60,731 bases of DNA from positions 1 to 60,731 of the forward strand of contig JAHEHE010000005.1 in NCBI GenBank assembly GCA_024644725.1, given 5' to 3'. The DNA comes from Flavobacteriaceae bacterium (lineage in GTDB: Bacteria; Bacteroidota; Bacteroidia; Flavobacteriales; Flavobacteriaceae). Within the stretch, counting starts at the first letter, position 1, and every line of letters begins with the position of its first letter. Under the pieces are notes generated by a model. That model was given only the letters and a program-made list of their open reading frames with translations. It did not search any database and was not told the origin of the DNA. The position numbers were made by a program, and so were the translations under genes. Of the stretch, positions 17,185-23,606 are shown one piece after another.

Positions 17185-17216
17185 GCTCTTAATCGAAAAT
17201 TAAGAGCTTTTTTTTT
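17185..17216. terminator. strong terminator overlapping the nth stop codon
   Basis: The stem GCTCTTAAT (17185-17193) pairs perfectly with ATTAAGAGC (17199-17207) around a 5-base loop, followed by nine Ts on the plus strand. The TAA stop of the convergent nth gene (17202-17200) lies inside the stem. Confidence 0.9.
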
Positions 17217-17847
17217 GGATTAAACTTTTTCTTCCCACAGTTCGGGTAATCACATCCTTGTCAATATCCCAGCCCCTGGCGGGTGAATATTCACGTCCAT
17301 AATAAATTATTTGCAAGTGAAGCTTGTTCCACAATTCCCGCGGAAAGAGTCTTTTGGCATCTTTTTCGGTTTGAACGACATTCTTGCCGGAGCTGAGATT
17401 CCAACGGTACATGAGCCGGTGAATGTGCGTGTCCACCGGAAAGCTGGGTACGCCGAAAGCCTGACTCATAACCACTGAGGCCGTCTTGTGCCCGACGGCA
17501 GGCAATGATTCCAAGGCCTCAATATCCGCAGGTACCTCTCCATCGTACTTTTCCACGAGTATTTTAGAAAGGCCGTAGATACCTTTGGCTTTCATCGGGG
17601 AGAGTCCAACGGGTTTTATGATTTCGCGAATCTCCTCCTCGGTTAGTTTGATCATGGTGTAGGGATTGTCTGCTTTGGCGAATAGAATTGGTGTGATCTG
17701 GTTTACCCGTGCATCCGTGCTCTGGGCAGAGAGCAAAACAGAGATCAAAAGTGTGTATGGGTCCTTATGCTGGAGTGGGATAGGGGGGTTGGGGTAAAGC
17801 TCTTCCAGGGTGTCAATGACAAACTGAACTTTTTCCTTTTTGTTCAT
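17200..17847 (-). CDS. nth: endonuclease III (DNA glycosylase/AP lyase) without iron-sulfur ligands
   Basis: This enzyme removes oxidised pyrimidines and nicks abasic sites. The 215-residue protein has the helix-hairpin-helix LPAVGHKTASVV with catalytic Lys121 and the catalytic Asp139 in FPVDTHIHR. The opening LLSAQSTDARVN is canonical. The C-terminal region GREYSPARGWDIDKDVITRT occupies the place of the usual C-x6-C-x2-C-x5-C cluster loop, but the protein has no cysteine at all. It therefore cannot hold the 4Fe-4S cluster typical of E. coli Nth. Cluster-less members may be normal in Bacteroidota. It is divergent from bcp by 34 bases. Confidence 0.93.
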   Translation of the reverse strand: MNKKEKVQFVIDTLEELYPNPPIPLQHKDPYTLLISVLLSAQSTDARVNQITPILFAKADNPYTMIKLTEEEIREIIKPVGLSPMKAKGIYGLSKILVEKYDGEVPADIEALESLPAVGHKTASVVMSQAFGVPSFPVDTHIHRLMYRWNLSSGKNVVQTEKDAKRLFPRELWNKLHLQIIYYGREYSPARGWDIDKDVITRTVGRKSLIQKKSS

Positions 17848-17881
17848 ATTTTGGGTAAATTAGCAGATAAAAATACAAATT

Positions 17882-18331
17882 ATGACAACACTAAAACCGG
17901 GAGACAAAGCTCCCTCATTTGAGGCGGTAAATCAAAAAGGTGAAACCGTTCGACTCAGTGATTTTAAAGGCAAGAAAGTGCTTCTTTTCTTTTATCCTAA
18001 AGCCAGTACCCCCGGATGCACAGCTGAAGCTTGTAATTTAAGGGACAATTACGAGACCTTTTTGGAAAAAGGGTACGAAGTCATCGGAGCCAGTGCCGAT
18101 ACCGAAAAAAAGCAACTGAATTTTAGTGAAAAGTACGATCTGCCGTATAATCTTCTTGCAGACACCGATAAAAAAGTCATTGAAGCCTACGGGGTTTGGG
18201 GTCCCAAAAAATTCATGGGCAGGGAGTATGACGGCATTCACCGAACCTCATTTGTCATCGATGAGAAAGGCGTCATAGAAGAGGTGATCACCAAGGTGAA
18301 GACCAAGGATCACGCAGCGCAAATACTATAA
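17882..18331 (+). CDS. bcp: thioredoxin-dependent thiol peroxidase (Bcp/PrxQ), cytoplasmic
   Basis: This enzyme reduces hydroperoxides with electrons from thioredoxin. The 149-residue peroxiredoxin has peroxidatic and resolving Cys in TPGCTAEACNLRD (C-x4-C), the conserved LLFFYPKASTPGC and a C-terminal KTKDHAAQIL. It has no signal peptide, unlike its relative at 37.7 kb. Divergent spacing from nth (34 bases) suggests a shared control region. The 3' end is one base from the end of the convergent gene at 18333. Confidence 0.93.
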   Translation: MTTLKPGDKAPSFEAVNQKGETVRLSDFKGKKVLLFFYPKASTPGCTAEACNLRDNYETFLEKGYEVIGASADTEKKQLNFSEKYDLPYNLLADTDKKVIEAYGVWGPKKFMGREYDGIHRTSFVIDEKGVIEEVITKVKTKDHAAQIL

Positions 18332-18332
18332 T

Positions 18333-19799
18333 CTAACGGGTGACTTTGGGTTTGTTCTGCCTGTGTTTTCTGGCAGAATAGCCGAAGAGTCGTTTGTCTT
18401 TTATGACTTGTGCTACCCCTTCCGGAAGCATTTCTTCCCATCCGTTTTCTCCGGAAGTGATCATTTTGAAAACTTTTCTAGAGAATATTTCCAGAATATC
18501 CGGGTTGAATTTGGTGATGTCTGAGATTCGTCCGTTGTATTTGAAGTATTTGTAGAGCTCCTTCATGCGCGGGTGAACCTTCAAATTCTCGCTTGTGATA
18601 ATCTCTCCGGTTTCCTGATCCTGCAGAGGATAGAGATAGATTTTCAAATCCTTGTAGAAGAGTTTTCCGAATGCTTCCAACACACCGCCGCTGAGATCTC
18701 GATAGTATTTCTCATCAAAGATCTGAATGAGATTATAAACACCCATAGCGAGTCCCATACGCGCCTTGGTAAACTCTGAGAAGTAATCCACAAGCTTGTA
18801 GTACTCCTGGAAGTTGGTTATCATAACCGTTTGTCCAAGAGAGCATAAGAGTTCGGCTCTATCGAGAAAATCTCGTTCGTTGATTTTTCCTTCTGATGTG
18901 AGATTTGACAGTGTGATCTCGAAAATTACATGCGTGTTTCTTTCTGTAACCCGACGCTCGGCAAAGAACATCTTCTTCGCCTCCTCGTAGATTTCCATAT
19001 TGACCAGGGTAACGGGTCTGTAACTTCCCCGTAAGGCCAGGATGTTTTTCTTGTAAAGCTGTTGAGCAGGCAGAAGGTTATTGCCATCCGGCCCGAACAT
19101 GACGGCATTGGTCATTCCGTTCTTGATCAAATGCAAGCTCATGAGCCGGTTATCGACATACATGAAGCGCGGACCTGAAAAGTCCACCATATCAATTTCG
19201 ATCGTGTCTTTGTCAATATTGTCGTAGAAGGATTTGATCAGGTCTTTGGGGTTGTCATTGAGATAGAAGGCCCCATAGATAAGATTCGCACCCAAAACGC
19301 CCAGCGTCTCTTGCTGCAGCCTTGATTCATTCTGTTTGAACCGAACGTGTATTACAATTTCGTTGTAATCCTCCAAAGAATCCATTTGAAAACGTATGCC
19401 TACCCATCCATGTCCCTTAAAGTTCTTTGCAAAATCGATTGTGGTCACCGTGTTGGCATAAGAGAAGAAAACCTTGTTGGGATGTTTGTCTCTACTAATT
19501 CGTTCCTCGATGAGGTCCGCCTCGTGCCTAAGCATTTTTCTGAGTCGTGACTCGGTGACATAGCGTCGATCTTTCTCAATGCCGTAAATTGCGTCGGAGA
19601 AGTCTTTGTCGTAAGCAGACATGGCCTTGGCAATGGTGCCGGAAGCGCCCCCCGCCCTGAAAAAGTGCCGCACAGTTTCCTGGCCCGCACCGATCTCGGC
19701 AAATGTGCCGTAGATATGCTCGTTTAGATTAATGCGAAGCGTTTTCTGCTTGATGGAGAGAATGTGTTCCAGTTCTCTGTCGCCTTTTATCAATGACAT
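18333..19799 (-). CDS. conserved protein of unknown function (488 residues)
   Basis: The N-terminal half is strongly patterned: LSIKQKTLRINLNEHIYGTF, then EIGAGQETVRHFFRAGGASG and KAMSAYDKDFSDAIYG. Later segments include MVDFSGPRFMYVDNRLMSLHLI, SLGQTVMITNFQEYYKLVDYF and a basic tail (ARKHRQNKPKVTR). I recall orthologues across Bacteroidota and some cyanobacteria with conflicting automatic names, none of which I can support from motifs. No signal peptide or membrane helix is present, so it is probably cytosolic. It is a single gene with its own -7 box (19817-19824). No function is assigned. Confidence 0.85.
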   Translation of the reverse strand: MSLIKGDRELEHILSIKQKTLRINLNEHIYGTFAEIGAGQETVRHFFRAGGASGTIAKAMSAYDKDFSDAIYGIEKDRRYVTESRLRKMLRHEADLIEERISRDKHPNKVFFSYANTVTTIDFAKNFKGHGWVGIRFQMDSLEDYNEIVIHVRFKQNESRLQQETLGVLGANLIYGAFYLNDNPKDLIKSFYDNIDKDTIEIDMVDFSGPRFMYVDNRLMSLHLIKNGMTNAVMFGPDGNNLLPAQQLYKKNILALRGSYRPVTLVNMEIYEEAKKMFFAERRVTERNTHVIFEITLSNLTSEGKINERDFLDRAELLCSLGQTVMITNFQEYYKLVDYFSEFTKARMGLAMGVYNLIQIFDEKYYRDLSGGVLEAFGKLFYKDLKIYLYPLQDQETGEIITSENLKVHPRMKELYKYFKYNGRISDITKFNPDILEIFSRKVFKMITSGENGWEEMLPEGVAQVIKDKRLFGYSARKHRQNKPKVTR

Positions 19800-19816
19800 G
19801 CTACCCGATTTTTATA

Positions 19817-19824
19817 CAAATATA
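19817..19824 (-). promoter_or_regulatory. -7 box for the 488-residue unknown gene
   Basis: TATATTTG on the minus strand matches TAnnTTTG and places the start point near 19812, 13 bases before the start codon. No TTG is found at the usual -33 distance. Confidence 0.5.
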
Positions 19825-19874
19825 CAAGATTTGCAGAGTTTCGGCAGATTCATTTAAAAAACAGATTTCCTTCC

Positions 19875-21263
19875 TTACATGTTTTTGAGTTCCTGAACCA
19901 ACTTGGTAAGCACGTCTTTCGCATCACCGAAAAGCATAGAGGTCTTCGCGTTGAAAAAGAGCTCATTTTGAATTCCGGCATAACCGGGATTCATAGTCCG
20001 CTTGTTGATGATAATGCTTTTGGCATTTTCTGCCTCCAGTATGGGCATCCCGTAGATAGGAGAGGAGGGGTCATTGTGCGCCGCCGGGTTAACCACGTCA
20101 TTGGCACCTATGACCAGTACGGCATCCGTATTGGAAAAAACCGGATTGATATCATCCATTTCAACGAGCTTGTCGTAATCGACATTGGTCTCTGCGAGCA
20201 AGACATTCATGTGACCGGGCATTCTTCCGGCTACAGGATGAATGGCGTAGGCGACTTCAACTCCTTTGCTTTCGAGCAGCAGTTCAAGCTCATGAATCAC
20301 GTGTTGAGCCTGGGCCACGGCAAGTCCATAGCCGGGGACGATGATCACGCGATTGGCGTAGTTCATCAATATGGCCGCATCACTCGGCGTGGTTTTCTTA
20401 ATTGAACCCTGAGTGACACCCGAAGATGCTTCTCCAGCCGAGGAATCATCCCCGCCAAATGCTCCAAAAACCACATTGCTCAAGGGCCGGTTCATCGCCT
20501 CGCACATGGCGAAGGTCAGTATGAGACCCGCTGAGCCCACGAGTATTCCACCCGCAAGCATAACCATGTTGTCAAAAAGAAACCCGGTGAATGCGGCTGC
20601 AATTCCTGTAAAGGAATTGAGTAGCGAGATGACCACGGGCATGTCCGCTCCACCAATGGGAATGACAAAAAGTACACCATAAGTCAATGCGATGAGGAAA
20701 AGAAGATAAATATAAAGCGGTGAAGCGCCTCCTGACCAAACAATGTAGAATCCCATTGCCAGGGTTGCCAAAATAAAGAGGTTGTTAATGATGTTGTATT
20801 TCGGCAGGCGGATTGTACTTTTCATATTGCCGTTGAGCTTGGCCCAGGCAATCAAACTTCCCGAGAGCGAGATGCTTCCAATAATGACCCCTGCAACTAT
20901 GACAATGGTGGAGGTCAGGCTGTCAGGACCGTTTTGGAATTCAATGATCCCAATGAGAGCTGCACTTGCACCTCCCATACCGTTGAACATGGAGACCAAC
21001 TCAGGCATTTTGGTCATTTCCACCTTTCGAGCGATGATCCAACCCGCTATGCTGCCCAAAATGATAGCGGACCATATAAGACCGTGAATCAGAAGGGGAA
21101 CCTGTTTGTCGTAGAGGAAAATGGTACCGAGAATAGCCAGGACCATCCCCGAGGCGGCGATCAGATTACCTCTTCTCGCCGTTTTGGGATTCCCCAGCAT
21201 TTTTAAGCCTACAATGTATGTCACTGCTGCTATCAGGTAGATAAGACTAAGTATTGCACTCAT
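19875..21263 (-). CDS. pntB: NAD(P) transhydrogenase beta subunit
   Basis: This subunit binds NADP(H) and forms part of the proton channel of the membrane transhydrogenase, which makes NADPH from NADH using the proton gradient. The 462-residue protein has about nine membrane helices in the first 270 residues. An NADP-binding domain follows, with VIIVPGYGLAVAQAQH, HPVAGRMPGHMNVLLAE and VLVIGANDVVNPAA. The ATG shares its A with the TAA of the upstream pntA2 gene, indicating coupled translation. The subunit order pntA1-pntA2-pntB is the split-alpha bacterial form. Confidence 0.96.
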   Translation of the reverse strand: MSAILSLIYLIAAVTYIVGLKMLGNPKTARRGNLIAASGMVLAILGTIFLYDKQVPLLIHGLIWSAIILGSIAGWIIARKVEMTKMPELVSMFNGMGGASAALIGIIEFQNGPDSLTSTIVIVAGVIIGSISLSGSLIAWAKLNGNMKSTIRLPKYNIINNLFILATLAMGFYIVWSGGASPLYIYLLFLIALTYGVLFVIPIGGADMPVVISLLNSFTGIAAAFTGFLFDNMVMLAGGILVGSAGLILTFAMCEAMNRPLSNVVFGAFGGDDSSAGEASSGVTQGSIKKTTPSDAAILMNYANRVIIVPGYGLAVAQAQHVIHELELLLESKGVEVAYAIHPVAGRMPGHMNVLLAETNVDYDKLVEMDDINPVFSNTDAVLVIGANDVVNPAAHNDPSSPIYGMPILEAENAKSIIINKRTMNPGYAGIQNELFFNAKTSMLFGDAKDVLTKLVQELKNM

Positions 21264-21571
21264 TACTTTCTCTTTTTAAACATTTCTAACATGCGGTCTG
21301 TTACTACGAATCCCCCTACAACGTTCAGGATACCCAGGACTATGGCCACAAAGCCAAGGGCCAGCCCCAGGTAGTTACCCGGATCGGTGTCGAGAAGAAC
21401 CAGGATAGCTCCAATAATTACCACACCACTCAAAGCGTTTGCTCCCGACATGAGTGGCGTATGCAGTACCGCCGGAACGTGACCTATTACCTCGACACCT
21501 ACAAAGATCATCAGGATGACGATGTAGATCATTTGCAGGTTGTCACTGAAGAATTGCATGATTTCTGCCAT
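21263..21571 (-). CDS. pntA2: NAD(P) transhydrogenase alpha subunit, membrane part
   Basis: This 102-residue protein has three or four hydrophobic helices and matches the C-terminal membrane portion of E. coli PntA, with GVEVIGHVPAVLHTPLMSGANALSGVVIIGA as its signature (residues about 24-56). In many bacteria this segment is encoded as a separate gene (pntAB or pntA2). It starts 11 bases after pntA1 ends and overlaps pntB by one base. The protein contributes to the proton channel. Confidence 0.95.
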   Translation of the reverse strand: MAEIMQFFSDNLQMIYIVILMIFVGVEVIGHVPAVLHTPLMSGANALSGVVIIGAILVLLDTDPGNYLGLALGFVAIVLGILNVVGGFVVTDRMLEMFKKRK

Positions 21572-21582
21572 AGTCTTGTTTA

Positions 21583-22683
21583 TTAAGTTTTTCTGATTTC
21601 TCCCTTGTACACGATGAGGGTTTCATCCGTGATCTCGTCTTCAAGATCCCATTTGAAAGCATTGTCCTCGGTAAGGTAGGAGATGAAATTGAACATGTTC
21701 TGTGCATAGAGATCGCTGGCATTTGTCGCCACGCTCTCTGGTGCTATGGTAGTCCCGATGATCTTGACTCCATTGCGGATGACCGTCTTGTTCATTTTGC
21801 TCAGCTCACAGTTTCCGCCCTGAGCCGCTGCAAGATCGATTATGACGGCTCCGTTTTTCATCTGGTCGACCTGCTCTGTCGTAATCAGTATAGGAGACTT
21901 TCTTCCCGGAACCATGGCCGTGGTTATGACAAGGTCTGCCTGAAACAGCGATTTATTGACGGCCTCTCGCTGTTTTCGAGCGTAATCCTCAGAAGCGGCT
22001 TTGGCGTAGCCTTTTTCTGAAGCCTCCCCTTCGTTTTCCACGGTGATGAATTTAGCACCCAGGGACTCGGTCTGTTCCTTGGTTTCGAGTCGGATGTCCG
22101 TGGCTTCAACGATGGCCCCAAGCCTCTTTGCCGTGGCGATGGCTTGCAGCCCGGCCACTCCGACCCCATAGATCAAAACACGTGACGGGGTAATGGTCCC
22201 CGCAGCTGTCATCATTAAAGGAAAGATCTTGGTCATTTCATAGGCTCCCTTGATCACGGCCTTGTATCCTGCCAGGTTGTTCTGAGAGCTCAGCACGTCC
22301 ATGTCCTGGGCCCTTGTAATCCTGGGCAGAGCGTCCAAAGATAGAACAGTTGCCCCCCGTGCGGCAATATCCTTGACGAGTTCAGGGTTGGACTTGTGGA
22401 AGAGCTGACAGATCAGAATGTGATGGTCATCGACGAGTTTGAGCCCGTCTTCATCGAAGGGATTGATCTTGATGAGCACCTCACATTCCTTGTAAACGGC
22501 ACCTCTCTTCTCAACTCTCGCACCGACTTCCCTGTAATCTGAATTGTCGTATTTAGAGGACTTGCCCGCACCTTCTTCAACGATTACGTTGAAACCTTTA
22601 TCGATAAATGCCTTGGCTATTTTTGGTGAGATTGAAACCCGTTTTTCCCCTTTTTGAGTTTCTTTCAATATACCTATGGTCAT
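21583..22683 (-). CDS. pntA1: NAD(P) transhydrogenase alpha subunit, NAD-binding part
   Basis: This soluble subunit binds NADH and resembles alanine dehydrogenase. From MTIGILKETQKGEKRVSISP it is 366 residues long. It has the RDQ-loop region (ALPRITRAQDMDVLSSQNNLAGYKA), the Rossmann motif YGVGVAGLQAIATAKRLGA and GRKSPILIT. I start it at 22683 because the family begins MxIGxxKE. An ATG at 22758 would add 25 unconserved residues running into the regulatory region. No exact -7 box is seen upstream, but two palindromes lie at 22739-22781. Confidence 0.95.
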   Translation of the reverse strand: MTIGILKETQKGEKRVSISPKIAKAFIDKGFNVIVEEGAGKSSKYDNSDYREVGARVEKRGAVYKECEVLIKINPFDEDGLKLVDDHHILICQLFHKSNPELVKDIAARGATVLSLDALPRITRAQDMDVLSSQNNLAGYKAVIKGAYEMTKIFPLMMTAAGTITPSRVLIYGVGVAGLQAIATAKRLGAIVEATDIRLETKEQTESLGAKFITVENEGEASEKGYAKAASEDYARKQREAVNKSLFQADLVITTAMVPGRKSPILITTEQVDQMKNGAVIIDLAAAQGGNCELSKMNKTVIRNGVKIIGTTIAPESVATNASDLYAQNMFNFISYLTEDNAFKWDLEDEITDETLIVYKGEIRKT

Positions 22684-22738
22684 AGGACGATGATTTGAAA
22701 TGGAATATAAAAATACATGGATGATCTCATAAAAATAC

Positions 22739-22750
22739 TGATTTAAATCA
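22739..22750. promoter_or_regulatory. FNR-like palindrome between pntA1 and the MBL gene
   Basis: TGATTTAAATCA is a perfect 12-base palindrome and resembles the FNR site core GAT-N4-ATC. It lies 56 bases upstream of pntA1. Binding is inferred. Confidence 0.35.
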
Positions 22751-22765
22751 TTTGTCATCCAAATA

Positions 22766-22781
22766 TGTGTTACAAATCACA
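22766..22781. promoter_or_regulatory. CRP-like site between pntA1 and the MBL gene
   Basis: TGTGT-N6-TCACA differs from the E. coli CRP consensus (TGTGA-N6-TCACA) at one position. It lies two bases upstream of the -33 element of the MBL promoter. Bacteroidota Crp-like proteins need not share this consensus, so this is a candidate only. Confidence 0.35.
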
Positions 22782-22783
22782 CA

Positions 22784-22814
22784 TTGGTCAAATGGGGTAT
22801 TTGGAGTATTTTTG
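22784..22814 (+). promoter_or_regulatory. MBL hydrolase promoter, apparently leaderless
   Basis: TTG (22784-22786), 20 bases, then TATTTTTG (22807-22814) gives a predicted start point at about 22819-22820. The start codon ATG is at 22819, so the transcript may begin at the start codon itself. Confidence 0.65.
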
Positions 22815-22818
22815 TCTC

Positions 22819-23589
22819 ATGTCGAAACTCGCAATTACGTTCCTGGGCACCGGAACTTCACAGGGAATTCCCGTTATAGGATCAGACCACCCGGTATCCC
22901 TTTCGGAAGATCCCAAAGACAAAAGACTTCGGTCTTCCGTCAAGATCTCCTGGGGAGAGCATGTTTACGTGATCGACTGCGGCCCCGATTTTCGCCAGCA
23001 GATGTTAAATTCTTCGACCAACAGGCTCGATGGGATCTTATTTACGCATTTTCACGCGGATCACACCGCAGGTCTGGACGATGTCAGACCTTATTCGCTC
23101 CGCTACGGTCATTTGGATGTTTATGCGGATGCGTCGGTCATTGAGAACCTAAAGGAAAGGTTTGGCTACATCTTTGCGACCGAAGGACGATATGCAGGGG
23201 CGCCGAATCTGAAGGTCACGAAATTCTCAAATGAACCGTTCGAACTGTCCGGAAAAAAGATCATTCCCATAGAGGTTCTCCATGGGTGGATGAAGATATA
23301 CGGGTTTCGCATTGACAATTTTGCCTACATAACCGATGCCAAAAGGGTGGAGGAGAGCGAGATGGAAAAGCTCAGAGACCTCGATGTACTTGTGGTGAAC
23401 GCCTTGCGCATAGATCCTCACCGCACTCATTTCAACCTGGAGGAGGCGCTTGACTTCATTGAAAAGCTGAAACCGAAAAAGACCTATCTGACCCATATCA
23501 GTCAGCACTTGGGGTTGCACGCGGAGGTGTCGAAGAATTTGCCTGAAAATGTTTTCCTGGCCTATGACGGATTGAGCATACGTCTCTGA
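22819..23589 (+). CDS. metallo-beta-lactamase-fold hydrolase (PhnP/RNase Z-like)
   Basis: This 256-residue MBL-fold protein opens with ITFLGTGTSQGIPVIG. It has the metal motif THFHADHTAGLDD (HxHxDH), a conserved H in VLHGW, and Asp/His residues near the end (ITDAKR, LTHISQHLGLH). The layout matches the PhnP-type cyclic phosphodiesterase subgroup, close to RNase Z, but the substrate cannot be read. I start it at 22819 (MSKLAITFLG). An earlier ATG at 22765 would put 18 unconserved residues across the promoter elements. It is a single rightward gene between leftward operons. Confidence 0.9.
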   Translation: MSKLAITFLGTGTSQGIPVIGSDHPVSLSEDPKDKRLRSSVKISWGEHVYVIDCGPDFRQQMLNSSTNRLDGILFTHFHADHTAGLDDVRPYSLRYGHLDVYADASVIENLKERFGYIFATEGRYAGAPNLKVTKFSNEPFELSGKKIIPIEVLHGWMKIYGFRIDNFAYITDAKRVEESEMEKLRDLDVLVVNALRIDPHRTHFNLEEALDFIEKLKPKKTYLTHISQHLGLHAEVSKNLPENVFLAYDGLSIRL

Positions 23590-23606
23590 TTCCTTTTGGT
23601 GCTCAA

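Noticed and set aside
22684-22758. Longer pntA1 start
   Set aside because: It adds 25 unconserved residues before the family start MTIGILKE and covers the FNR-like palindrome.
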